Source: Myrica gale (taxonomy: Eukaryota; Streptophyta; Magnoliopsida; Fagales; Myricaceae). Taken from it: 64,000 bases of DNA. The position numbers and the translations under genes were made by a program. Location of the stretch: contig OZ005621.1 of NCBI GenBank assembly GCA_963930655.1, positions 14,619,001 through 14,683,000 of the forward strand, read 5' to 3'. The notes under the pieces are model-generated. The model was not told where the DNA came from, made no database searches, and saw nothing but the letters and a program-made list of their open reading frames with translations. Positions 46,179 through 60,587 of this stretch are shown in pieces (positions within the stretch are counted from its first letter, which is position 1; every line of letters begins with the position of its first letter).

Positions 46179-47452
46179 TGTGAGTCCTAGTTTCAGGATT
46201 AAGGCAACCCAAGAGGGGGGTGAATTGGTTTTCTAAACTTTTCAGCTAAAACCCCAAAAAATGTGTTTGCAAATAAATATTATTTTAGCACAAGTATATA
46301 ATATGTGGAACTGTAAATAAGAGCTAAAGTAAGGAGAAAGGTAAGAGAAGAAAACACAGTATTTTTAGGTGGTTCGGCAAACCCGCCTACATCCACCCCT
46401 CAAGCTCCTTCACCAAGCCCTGAGGTTTTCCACTATCTTCAACCAATAGCTTATACACTAGCTTTCGGGTGCTAGTGAACCGTACAAGTGTTTTCCCGGG
46501 ATCAACACTCAAACCCACCCAAGTGGTTTTTCTGGCTCACCACTAACAACTTCACTAAGCTTGAGATATACACTCTCAAAGCTTCTTCTTTAGTGAACAA
46601 CCTCACTAAAGGAAACACCTCTTTTGATAGGTAGATTTAGGAACAAGACTCTCGCAAAAAGTGAATATAAAAATGGAAAGCTCTATCTCTTTATTCACAC
46701 AAAGACAAGGATATGAAAGTGTGTTTTGTGTGAATGCTATGAGAAATATAGAATAGGAAGGTTTAGAATATTTCTCAAGTAGTAGAAATGATATGTGGTC
46801 GTTGGATTTTCATTTTAGACGAAATGAAGGTGTATTTATAGGCCACATATGAAAACTAGTCGTTTATAGCCGTTGGGAGTTTTTGCTAAAACGAGCCGGT
46901 CGACCGCTTCAAGTTACCGTTACCCAACGGTCATATTGTAAGAAGTCTCAACGGCTCTTTTGTCAAAACCAACCGGTTGACCGCTACATGAGGCGGTCGA
47001 AGTACCGGTCGACCGCTTGAACAGCCGGTCGACCTCCTCAACTTAAGCATGATCCGGTTCTTTTAAAAACAAGGTTTTTGACCAATTTTAAACACCCAAT
47101 TTTGAAGCCATACTTCCCATAAGTATATGAAGGTTTGGAGGTTTGATTGGGATGTTTTAAAACCTATAAAAACATTTTAATTTTTCAAACAAAAACATAA
47201 AACTGTTTATGCATGTTTTGAAAGATATGCAAGTGCGTGATTCAAATCCTTGTCAAATGTTAAATAAAGAGTTACAAGGATTATACCCTAAGGTCTTGAA
47301 TCTTCACTTTAAGCTCATTGCATCTTCTTGTTCCTTTTTCTTCAAGGTTTGACTCTTTTCGTCAAGTTGTCTTTGTCTTTAAAGATATCCATTTTGTAAA
47401 CTCATCCATTTATTGAAATCATCAAAATCTCGATTGTGCACAAAAGCTAACA
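46179..47452 (-). repeat. 5' LTR of the gag-only copia element
   Basis: 1,274 bp, TGTGAGTCC to GCTAACA on the plus strand. Nearly identical to 42654-43898 over, for example, 46553-46800, and closely related to the solo LTR at 7527-8820. Confidence 0.9.
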
Positions 47453-48025
47453 GGGTGTTGGGGGACCTCCCCTATCCCGCAACCCAAAGAGACCATCGGT
47501 CGGGGTGGAGGAGCGCTCCCTCTAGCCGCCAGTTCTGGGCGACCAGAGGTGGAGGGGCGATTCCCCCCTCCACCGGGAACGGATCAGGGGTCCCCACTCT
47601 TTTTTTTATAAAAAAAATTAATTGTGTTTTTTTATTAGTTTAAGATTTATTTATTATTTATTTAATGACATGTGTCACATCCCCACTCTAACAGCGTAGA
47701 GTTATTGAGTTTTGATACTAAAATGACAAATTGAGTGAGCGTTTTGAAATTGTTTAAAATTCAATGAGGTTTTTAAAAATGAGCTAAAACTTAGTGAGTT
47801 ATTTGTAAATTTTTTTTTTAAATTACGTTTTTAAAATTAATTTTGATTTATTTTTTTGAAAAATATTTTTATTTTGTATTTAATGACACGTGTTATATTG
47901 TGATTGGACGAGATGAATTTTTCGTTAAATATGTCTAACGATGTTAGGTCCAGTGAATTTTGATACCAAAATGAAAAATTCAGGTTTTTAAAAAGGCCTT
48001 AAAACTAAAGTGAATTATTTGTAAC

Positions 48026-48243
48026 TTTTTTTTTTTTATTAAAAGGGAGGGGCGTAGCACCATCCCCGGACCCCGGTCGTCACATAGGAGTACTCCGCTG
48101 CAGAGTCCGTGTCTTTTGTGCTTCCATACTTCCATTTCTCTGCGAAAGCCAGAGCAAAAACGAAAGGGAAAAAGCCAACCCCTCACTTCGTTGCGTTATC
48201 GGCAGGGTATCGAAGTCAAAAGTTCTGAGTGAAGATTGAAGAA
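48026..48243 (+). promoter_or_regulatory. Short 5' flank of the NADP-isocitrate dehydrogenase gene
   Basis: Only about 0.2 kb lies between the inverted-repeat element and the start codon. The part from about 48090 looks like a leader (pyrimidine-rich, then 'gagtgaagattgaagaa' before ATG). Part of the core promoter may therefore lie inside or against transposon DNA. No clear TATA box was identified. Confidence 0.45.
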
Positions 48244-51441
<3,198 letters not shown>

Positions 51442-54157
51442 AGAATCACCACTAACCTGGGTTTATGCTGGGCAATAATCTTGTGGTTTACTTCCACTCA
51501 TGTGGTATTTAACTTCTCATCTTTGGACTTCGGTTTATTTATTTATTTTCTCTATTCCACATCGTCTGTTATATACATAATTTGAGCTCCCTGTTGTATT
51601 GCTGAATCTTGGAGGAGAAACAAAAAGGAGAGAAGTTAAAAGTCATTTTGTGAAGTAAATGGCACATTAAAAAAGAATAGCCAACCTGCCAGTTCATCCA
51701 GATGAGATGGAGAGGCTTTGTTCTTGACCATGTTCTTAGGAAGGAAGAACAAAGCTTCAATCTCATCTGGAGGATCTGGAATCTATAATATTTACGTGCT
51801 TCTTTCTCATTACTAAAGGTTCCTCTAGAGGCAGTTTGAAGCTCTAAAAGGTTCCCACCAAGTCCAAAATGTGATGGGTAGTCCTTGATAAAAATACAGA
51901 AATATCGTCAAAGACCGAAGTTGGATGTGTTAGTATTTGTTTGGTAGAGAGGAAAATTGGAAGATTATTTCCATTGTCAGTTTTCTAGTCTTAGGCTACA
52001 GTGCTAACCATTGGCTGCTTTTATATGTTGCTCGTGCTTATACTCTGTCCTATTTTGCCCTGTACTGTTACTAAAATCCTGGAGAGGTGGCAAAGAAATT
52101 TAGTATCCTATAGCTGCATCGATGAAGTTGTTTGGAAAACGTAATGGAATAGATGACCCATTATAATGTCAAATAAATATTGTGAGTGGCATTAAATTTC
52201 TACTTCTCTCACATAGGAAGTTTCAGTTTTCACTTATGGTTGCAGGTCTGGACAGAAAGAGAGAATAAGAAGTCAAGGCTTAACATAACAGCCATTTGGA
52301 GTGTTGTTAGAACAATAATAAAAGAGAGCAGTGCAGAAACAGATGATTGATAAGCTGTGGGAAAACCTTGCTCAGGTTCATTCTTCAATAAAAAGATTCT
52401 AATCATAAGTTAGCTTCTAATCTCTTTTATTAAATCTTTTTGCTTGTTGATTGTTGAAGTGATACAAAAGTCATAAATACGAGCACTTTCTGAACATCTC
52501 CTTTCACAATGACACCTTGCTCTTTCAATTGTCTACTCTCAACAACTTGATTTGTTCATGTTGTACCGAGCCCTGAAAATACGTGGCGTAGATAAACTAC
52601 ACTTTTATGATATATGGGGGTTTGGTTACCTTCTGACGCTCAAAGTGGTACAACTCTCTCTCTCTCTCTTTCCATTTTCTTTTCGGGTATGTTGAAGGAA
52701 CAGTGCTTGCATGTTTGTCTACAACAAACGCTAGCGGGCTTTCTGCAATCCATTGGATCATATAGATATCCCTTCTACACTACAAACGAATTTAACATCT
52801 AAGAGATTACCTTCACCCCCTTCAGTCCCCTGAGCAGAAGGCCAAATTTTGGTGAGCCACCGAGTAGTGATTCTTAAGAATGGTCTGGACGAGGCCATGA
52901 ATCATCCCTAGACTAGAGGACAGATGATGAATATAGCAGCAACCGAAACTGCTCCCAAAAGCAATATAATGCTACTACGATTTAAGGACACTACCCTTAC
53001 CCTTTATGCTAGAACCCGCTCTCAACTATTTTATCAGTCGTTCTCTAAACAAAGTTTCAGTTCCAACCGCTACAAGATCCATTTTTAACAGCAGCTCAAC
53101 TGCTACTGAAAAGCATATCATAGTCCCATTTTAGTTGATGACTACTATCGACCCCTCCCCTTCCATGATCGTCTGTTGGTTGATGCACAAAAATGAAAAT
53201 CAGGCTGCCATTAATATATATGAAAGTTGATTTATTTGCAGTGACAACAGAAGGTAGCCGGTTAGTTAAATATGTTCTAGTCGTCAAAAGTAAAATTTCA
53301 AAATTTGCAAGAGAACTAGAAGCTAAGAGTGACAGATTTAATTCAATTCCTTTTTGTTGGTGACTGCCTTGTTGAGAATGGAGAGAACAAAATTCGCCAC
53401 TCTTGATTCTTGAATGTGTCTTTTGTTTAAATATCATTAAGAAAAAATACACATTTCACCCATTAATTACATGGTCTTTCCTAATTTTTTATTTTTTATT
53501 TTTTAAAATAATTTAGTTTGTTTTATTTTTAAAAAATTATTAAAAAAAACTTTAAAAAAATTACGAGTCATATTATTTTAATTTTGGATAACACATGTCA
53601 ACTAGTGATTGTAATTGATATGTGAATGATTAACTTTGAAGATATAAAGTTTACCGAAAAGACTTTTTTAATAAAATCAATTTGAAAACTTAACAGACTA
53701 TTTCTTAAAATGGGTCAAAACCCAGGAACACAGTTACATAGCCCCATATCAAAACACAAAACTTCAGATGACAAGGAAATCCTCACGAGAGGCCTGTATT
53801 GAAACAGATGCAACTCTCCGCCCCTCCCTCTGACTGCAATACAGTTGCTCAGCAGTACAAATTTCTCCACACCAATGTGAGCTGATTTGATGTTCATTGA
53901 GGACTGGACCAGGGTACTCAAATTCCAAATTTCAAGTACAGAATGACTTGTTGGCAATTTCCAGCATTTATAGAGGGCTGGAGCACATCATCTTCCTTGC
54001 ACTTCTCATCAATCTCTTTGATCTGCACAGTAATGATGAAACACATCATAGAAGTGAACCGTGAGCTACAAATATGATAAATTAGATGCTCCAAGTTAAT
54101 TGGAGGAGTCAGAAAAATAACATTCAACAGTGACACTATCACATCCCAGTTAACTTA
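51442..54157. other. 3' region of IDH and intergenic sequence
   Basis: The first few hundred bases after 51441 are the probable IDH 3' UTR (TTTATTTATTTATTTT-type tract near 51540). Beyond that I see no recognisable gene on either strand. The open frames at 53096-53452 and 53715-53957 have no known motif and no splice context I trust. Confidence 0.5.
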
Positions 54158-54370
54158 GGTTGTGTTTGAGTGTTAAAATTATTGGGAGGTTAAAATTTTA
54201 GAGTATTTAAATTGGTGAAAAGTGAAGAATGAGATGATTTGAATGAATTTTTTTTTTATATTTTTTAAAGTGAAAAATAATGATTTGACGGGAAGAGAGA
54301 GATTATATTATAATTATTTTATTATATTAAAATTTTAGAAGGCTAAAATTTTATTAAACAAACACAGTCC
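54158..54370. mobile_element. Tourist-like MITE
   Basis: A 213-bp unit begins GGTTGTGTTTGAG and ends CAAACACAGTCC, related to the MITE at 32055-32233. TTA precedes it and TAG follows it, so the target duplication is slightly decayed. The interior is AT-rich and non-coding. Confidence 0.6.
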
Positions 54371-56565
54371 TAGTATAGCACCTGCTGTGCACACAGAAAT
54401 ATAAGCACTTGCGATTTGCAATGGAAGAAGGATATTGCTGAAGATGAGGTCATCAGGAAAGTATTGATTTTATTGTAAATTAATTAATCATGAACCTGAA
54501 ACATACCAATTTTTGTTCCTTTATAGCAGGCATTAAAATATGTCTAGATACTGAGATCAAAGCAAAACTTACCTCTCATGCCCAAGCGATTTGTGACAAA
54601 AAATTCTTAGCATAAATTTCAGCCCATACATGAAACCAAAAAGAAACCTTCCCATTCTTCTTCTTTCTGCTTCAAGCATGCCAGTACAACTGGCAGAGAA
54701 AGACACCAATTCTTCAGAAATAGTTGGACTCTTGAAACTGCCATTTTCGATAGCCCCTCTCTTGGTAGATGGACCGAGAACCATTGGTCTCCAACAAATA
54801 TTGGCCCTTAACAGTCGTTTTTATTTTAACTGGCATCGTAAGGTTGTATTCAGATCATTGTTGGCAACTCCCATCCCAACCTGGTGAAATTCCATCGAGA
54901 CATTACAAAATAAATAAATCAGACGAATGAGCTTACATTGCATAATCTTTCCTGGAATCTCATAAGCCATTAATTGGACTAGAACCTGTCAAGTGGTCTT
55001 CCATGCAACTTGGACTCTCTGTTCTACTTGTGTTATCATTGATCTTTCAAATAGTTCTTCTATAGGCATGGTTGTTTGTCTCCAACTACATGTCCCGTTC
55101 ATATCCGAAAGCTCTGTCACAGAAACATCACCAACTGCAAAAGCCAAAAAAATAAAAATAAAAATCTTGAATGTCACCGCAGGTATTCCATGTCAATTGA
55201 TTCATTCATGTCAAAGCTCTCAACTTCGCATAAAATCTTTCTCAGGTTAAGGATAAATTATATGTACACACTCTCAAATCATTAGCAAATGTGCACTCCA
55301 AACTACCAATCTTGGCACATTGCATCTCCAAACCATCTATAGGTTTTCAACTCGCACCGCAATGATCTGACCGTTAAAATCAACAAAAAAATACTTCAAA
55401 TTTCAACACGAGTTCCAAATAGAAAACCCATAAGTAGTTTGGGGTTGGTATGTGCCAACCCCATTCCAACCACCTATAGGTTTTCAACTTGCACCCTAAT
55501 GATCTGTCCGTTCAAAACAACAAAAAATAGGTCAGATGTCAATTTGAGTTCCACAGTGAAAACCCGTAAGTAGTTTGGGTTGGAATGTGCCAATGTTGGT
55601 AGTTTGGAATGAGAACGGGAAATGGCGTGTTTTATGAGGGTGTAAAGTGTACTTTTACATAAAACCAATAATACTACAACTGATTGCGGAAACTTGACTT
55701 TCAGCATCTAAAGACAAGCAAACTTGGAAAAGTAGGCAGCTAGAAGTAACAAGAGGAAAGCAATACCCAATGACTTACAGGAACCTTAGAATAGAACGCC
55801 ACCTGACTACATGACCCCTATAAATGGACTAAAAAGGGAAAGGGAACAAAAGACAGCACTTTCCCCATGTCTATCTGTTTCTATGTTGTTCACACTCTCC
55901 ATCTTTACCGCTTCATTGCTCTTATGATCCCAATCTCCATTCCCCCTCTTGGAATTGACTAGGCCAAAGTCAATCATTCTGCAAGGAATCTCCGATGAAG
56001 TAACAATTTTGTTTTAAGATTAACGACCCACACATGAAGTTTGAAACTCAGTGTGTCCACCTATAATATAAGCCTAGTGAAAATTATCTATTGAGAAGTA
56101 CACCAGCCCCCAAACAAGCCAAAAACCAAACTGCAAGCTTAAGAATAATAATCGAAAGCAAACCAAGTCATTTTACCTACTTTTACTCGTGATACCAGCA
56201 ACAAGCCCAATTGCTGTGCAGACTTGATTTGATGCTGCAGAAACCACAGGAAGTAAGCAATTTTTTAAACAGCTACAGTATCAATTGACAAGGATACAGA
56301 TATCTTCGAAGCTAACAAAACCTCCCCATAAATCCCTTTATAAAATCCATTTTGAATGCAGTCTACAGATCTATGCACCTGTTGATACTGAGTTTCAAGT
56401 GGCCTACACACAACTGTACCTTCTTCTCTGCTTCGAAACTTTAATGCCACCTTCAATGCAACACAACAACAAAATGAAGTCTTCGAGAAATAGCGTAAAT
56501 AAAATTGCTCTACCTTAAAACACTCGATTCAGCAACTATAGATTTTGGTTTACAACTGCTGATTG
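54371..56565. other. Intergenic; possible 3' region of the first PPR gene
   Basis: No recognisable coding sequence. It includes a repeat at 55245-55665, listed separately. Some of it could be a spliced 3' UTR of the minus-strand PPR gene that ends at 56566, but nothing in the sequence proves this. Confidence 0.45.
55245..55665. repeat. MITE-like repeat with 'gcaccctaatgatctg' motifs
   Basis: Contains the phrase 'taggttttcaact(c/t)gcacc(g/c)(c/t)aatgatctg(a/t)ccgtt' twice (about 55340-55375 and 55480-55515), as direct copies, and 'gtagtttggggttgg' versus 'gtagtttgggttgg' (about 55435 and 55570). The outer edges 'aattatatgtacacactc' and 'gggtgtaaagtgtactttt' are partly inverted. It is related in style to the element at 24632-25026 and may itself be an internally duplicated copy. 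Confidence 0.5.
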
Positions 56566-59106
56566 TCAAGAGAGACCTTGGTTCCGCAACTGCACTTTCT
56601 TGGCTTTTATAATACCACGGTGCAGAACCGAGATGGTGCGGGCATCTGGCAATATTCCCTTAGAAGACATCTCATTGAAAAGGGTCACAGCCCTCTCCAC
56701 ATCTCCCTTTCTACAAGAACTGGAGAGAAGAGCTGTGTAAGTCACTATATCAGGTTCTAGTCCTCTGTCAATCATTTCGTCAAATAGGGCAATGGCATCC
56801 TTAAAGTCATCTGTCTTACGGTTCCTGTCAATTAAAACAGTGTAACAAATAACATCAGGTTTTATATCCTTCTCCTTCATTTCTGTCCAGATGGTTGAAG
56901 CATCCATTTTCCTCTCCTCCTTTTCCCTCGCCCCTAGAGGGAAACAAACCCTTCCTAGATGTGTTTTGGAATGACCATCAAGCAAAACCGTGTAAGTAAT
57001 GACGTCAGGTCTAATTCCCCTATCCTTCATATCAAGGAAGAGATCGTGGGCTTTCTGTAAGCAATTCATTTTGCAGTAAGCATTTATCATCATTGTGTAT
57101 GAAATGACATCAGGAGTTAACCCTCTTTCAACTAGAATATCAAACAACCATCGAGCCTTTTTCAAATCTCCAGCCTGACAAAGAGCAGCTATAACTTTAG
57201 AGTACATTATTTTGCTAGGTTCCATATTCAATTGCAATATAGTCTCAAGCAATATAAGAGCCTTATCATTGACACCTTCCAAGCAAAGGCTACCTAGTAG
57301 TTTAAAGCAAGAGCTTTTTTTAATTAGAACTCCTTGCTTTGACAACTTACGGAAAAGTTCATAGGCCTCTCTTGTACAGTTGGCTTCACAATACCCACTA
57401 ACCATAGCCGAATAGTTATCCACACTCGTCTCCTCTAAACTACTAAAAAAATCCTCAGCTTCCTCCACTTTGCCTGCAATACATAAACCTTCAATAATCA
57501 TATTGTACGTAGTAGAGTTTGGTTTTACACCCTGTGCCTCCATGTAACCCAAAAGGTCAAGGGCCTCAGATGCAAGGCCATTTCTAGATAACCCAGCAGC
57601 AAGTACATTATAAACGACAATGTCAGGTTTGAAACCCTTTTCCTTCATTTCCTCATACAGATTCAAGGCTTCAACAACTCTTCCTTGGAAAAGGTACCCT
57701 TTAATCAAGGTTGTGTAGTGTATAATATCCAAAACCATATGTGATCCCTTCATGTCTTCAAGCACATTTATGGCTTCTTCCACTTTCCCTTGTTTGCACA
57801 AAGCATCCACCATAATATTGTATGAAACCTCGTCAAGAAAAATTCCAGACCTCTTAAATTCTTTGAATACCTCTACTGCTTCAAAAGGCATGCCCATGTT
57901 ACCCAAGCATTGAAGAATTGAGCTAATGATCACACAATTACTCTTGATTCCCTTCGCCAACATATCTTGGTGGAGAGCCAATGCTTTTAGCAGATTCCAA
58001 CCCTTGCAGTAGCCATGGATCAAAGCACCGTAGCTTTGTACGTCAGGGATAACCCCTTGCTTTTCCATCTCAAGTAAGACACTCTCTGCTTCATCTAATT
58101 TCATCTCAGCACAGAACCCACGAATGACAGCGGAATAAGCATACGCACCAATAGGGTTATTTGCCGCTTTCCATGCTTGAAGCAATTGATATCCCAAATC
58201 CGACCTCTGATGGGTGCAAAGCCCTTCAATGTACAATGTATAAGCAAAAGCATTAGGGGTAACCCCAGTTTTCTCCATCTCCTCAAACACGTGAACAGCT
58301 TCTTCTAAATTACCCTTCTTGCAGTGTGCCTTGATCACAATTGCATAAGTGTAATCATTAGGACTCAAACCTAACCTCTTCAGCTGCTTGTAAATGGCCA
58401 CAGCCATGTCCATTTTCCCATGCTCAATTAAGCGATTCAGGAGAAAATTACAGGTAAAGATGTGTGGAACAAACCCACGCCTCTTTGTTTGGAACAAAAT
58501 ATCAATGGCCTCATCGAACATACCAACACTCGCATAGGATTTAACAAGCACATTGTATGCTCTAAGCAATGTCTTATTGGCCTGGAGGCCCTCTGCCGCA
58601 AGTGCTACAAACAAATCAGAAATTTCAATTCCTGGCTGCTGATGTTGACTCTCCTTAGACCCAACAATGAGCTCCAAGAAGACAACGTCCAACTGCCTAT
58701 CCAAACCCCATAAGCATAAGATACTAACCATGGCGGCATACGTAGAGGCATTATGTGCAAAGCCGTGTCCCTTTAACTGGGAAAAGAAGGACAGTGCAGA
58801 ATAGGGATCCTTTCTGAGAGTGTGTAAAGTTAGAACAACGCTGGATGAGTCCAACTGAGTCTGACTGATAGTGGCCTTGCTGTGATTGAGGGTATAACCT
58901 AAAATGGTTGAAGAAGTAGAAACGAGAGTAGAAGAAGATGTGGCAGCAGTATAATCCTCATCAGAGGTCGAATCTGAGGATTCAGTTGGGTTCAGGAGGG
59001 CAAGCGCCGTAGAGACCGACTTGAAACGAATAAGATTAGCAGTCGAGGTAATGAGTTTTCTGGGAAAACCCAATATACTCATCGATAGACAAAACCACAT
59101 GGACAT
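56566..59106 (-). CDS. P-class pentatricopeptide repeat protein, organellar
   Basis: An intronless 846-aa frame. The N-terminus (residues 1-40) is basic and Ser/Thr-rich (SILGFPRKLITSTANLIRF), consistent with a mitochondrial presequence; Met9 is an alternative start. A serine-rich linker follows, one early repeat near 120, then about 18-19 repeats of 35 residues from about 183 to 830, with motifs such as TYAIVIKAHCKKG, SYNIMVDALCKQGKVEEA, TYNMIIEGLCIAGKVEEA and ISYTMMINAYC. All are 35-residue P-type repeats with no E, E+ or DYW tail, so a role in RNA stability, splicing or translation is more likely than C-to-U editing. Overall it resembles the Arabidopsis At2g26790 type as I recall it. RNA target unknown. 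The last linker has an unusual insert (KTHLGRVCFPLGAREKEER) between two repeats. Confidence 0.93.
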   Translation of the reverse strand: MSMWFCLSMSILGFPRKLITSTANLIRFKSVSTALALLNPTESSDSTSDEDYTAATSSSTLVSTSSTILGYTLNHSKATISQTQLDSSSVVLTLHTLRKDPYSALSFFSQLKGHGFAHNASTYAAMVSILCLWGLDRQLDVVFLELIVGSKESQHQQPGIEISDLFVALAAEGLQANKTLLRAYNVLVKSYASVGMFDEAIDILFQTKRRGFVPHIFTCNFLLNRLIEHGKMDMAVAIYKQLKRLGLSPNDYTYAIVIKAHCKKGNLEEAVHVFEEMEKTGVTPNAFAYTLYIEGLCTHQRSDLGYQLLQAWKAANNPIGAYAYSAVIRGFCAEMKLDEAESVLLEMEKQGVIPDVQSYGALIHGYCKGWNLLKALALHQDMLAKGIKSNCVIISSILQCLGNMGMPFEAVEVFKEFKRSGIFLDEVSYNIMVDALCKQGKVEEAINVLEDMKGSHMVLDIIHYTTLIKGYLFQGRVVEALNLYEEMKEKGFKPDIVVYNVLAAGLSRNGLASEALDLLGYMEAQGVKPNSTTYNMIIEGLCIAGKVEEAEDFFSSLEETSVDNYSAMVSGYCEANCTREAYELFRKLSKQGVLIKKSSCFKLLGSLCLEGVNDKALILLETILQLNMEPSKIMYSKVIAALCQAGDLKKARWLFDILVERGLTPDVISYTMMINAYCKMNCLQKAHDLFLDMKDRGIRPDVITYTVLLDGHSKTHLGRVCFPLGAREKEERKMDASTIWTEMKEKDIKPDVICYTVLIDRNRKTDDFKDAIALFDEMIDRGLEPDIVTYTALLSSSCRKGDVERAVTLFNEMSSKGILPDARTISVLHRGIIKAKKVQLRNQGLS

Positions 59107-60587
59107 GTGAAAGAAGACTCATCGGAGCAGAGAGAAAGAACAGCCTACTTCTCCAAGCTCTTATCATAATCGACTGCAAAACAACGATTCCCTATTTGCA
59201 TGTTCAATTCGCTCTCAGTCCGTCTTTTTGGAGCTGCTGCTCCCTCTTGGTTGTCGCTAGTCTCCCCCAAACCTATCGAACACTGCTTTGATGGAATGCT
59301 TCCCGGTCAGAGATCGATAGCGGCGTCGGAATCCAGCTTGGCGGCTTTCAGAATCTGAACGGCGTTCCCTTGTGCTTAGACTGAATGCTTATTTCTTCTC
59401 ACTTAAGCCCTTTACAAACAATCTCCTCAAAAGGCAATGATTAATGGCTAAAACCCTACCTTATTGCAGAACCTCTAACTATAAACCCCATTCGAGTGGA
59501 GACATGAAGCGCCGCAGTAGTGCATCGCGTTCACTTTTTTTTTTTCTTGGGAGCTTAGGGTTTTTCCTTTTATTTTTTCTTTTCTTTTATTTTTTATGTA
59601 AGCAAGTGATTTTGGTGCTTCGGATTTACTTGAATAGTCTCAATTGGACAGGTTTGGTAGTTGGCAAAAAATAAAATAGAAACTTTGAAATTGCTAAATT
59701 TATAAATTATGTTATATAAAACTGGAATATCTTTGTACCCATTTTATCTTCAATATTTCTCTCAAAATATTATTAAAAAAAAAACTCTCTAGATAAGATG
59801 CGTTAAATTTTGTAGTCTAGAATTTGCATCCCGAAACAAATGAACAGATTTTGTAAAATAAGCTAATAGGAGTATTACCCCAAAAAAAAAGAAAAGAAAA
59901 AAATAATATCACATCCAAAAATACAACAGTTGCCCACAGTAGTACCACACCAAAAAGGTAAAAAAATCACAAAATAAAAAAGATAAAGAAAAACAATTTA
60001 ACAAGTTACTGCCCCTCTGCTATGCAGGGGGGTATATTCTTCTCTGTGCAGTGAGCACATTATGCGATAGTTAGTACTTAATAGTATAAAAATAAATTCG
60101 AGGTACAAAGTTTTACCGAAAGAAGTTCCAAACCAAGCCATTTCCCAAGAACCAAAGTGAGCTGAAATCACGGTAAACATCCAAAGAACTAGGAGAGATA
60201 CCATTGTGTTCTAAGGTCATTTAGCTTCAATGAATCATGGAAACAACTTCTTGCTCTAGAAAAAAAGTGAATCTCTTTTGTTCCTTCCAGTTAGTAATGT
60301 TAAAAAAGCCCAGGTATCTGTTACAAAAGTTTAAGGCGTATAGATAATGATCCAACACTTTTATTTCTCACTAAACAAATCAATTCCACCCACAGGCCCC
60401 AGGTTTACGTACCACAGTGGGGAGTACAAGGCTGGGAAGGAAAAACAAAATTGATCTCCAATAGGGAGGGTGGTTGCCAATCTTAATTAATCTGATTATT
60501 GTACAATAGATGCCCGGTGCAATTCTCACTAAGAACTGCACCAAAAGAATATGTCACTGACTATCATTCCTCTGACATATCCAGTGG
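59107..60587. other. Spacer between the two PPR genes
   Basis: The first part (59107-59450) is probably the 5' UTR and promoter of the first PPR gene, read on the minus strand. About 59870-60000 is A-rich. About 60000-60587 likely contains the 3' UTR of the second PPR gene. No other gene is recognisable. Confidence 0.5.

Larger units (their letters stand above)
42654..47452 (-). mobile_element. Sirevirus-like copia element with gag but no pol
   Basis: Two LTRs (42654-43898 and 46179-47452) are nearly identical over long stretches and flanked by GGGCG (42649-42653) and GGGTG (47453-47457). On the minus strand a primer-binding site for initiator tRNA-Met (TGGTATCAGAGC) follows the 5' LTR at about 46163-46174. 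AAAGTGGAGAT abuts the 3' LTR as the polypurine tract. Extra GGGGGAG or GGGGAG copies occur at about 43951, 44091, 44130 and 44188, a Sirevirus habit. The 2.3-kb interior carries only gag pieces. Protease, integrase, reverse transcriptase and RNase H are all missing, as in TR-GAG elements. Confidence 0.88.
42146..48025. mobile_element. Long-inverted-repeat element split by a copia insertion
   Basis: The left arm 42146-42560 and the right arm about 47640-48025 are inverted copies. Examples are 'tttgtcattttggtatcaaaactcact' on the left against 'tttgataccaaaatgaaaaattc' on the right, and 'gtggggatgtgacac' against 'gtgtcacatccccac'. Removing the copia element (42654-47452) joins the arms through a GC-rich centre with a 'gccagttctgggc'-like phrase on both sides. 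It is probably non-autonomous, with arms of about 400 bp. The outer target duplication is hidden in poly-T. Confidence 0.7.

Noticed and set aside
53096-53452. 118-aa minus-strand frame between IDH and the PPR genes
   Set aside because: No known motif, unremarkable composition and no convincing splice or promoter context.
58462-58713. Plus-strand frame inside the first PPR gene
   Set aside because: Shadow of the intact minus-strand PPR reading frame.
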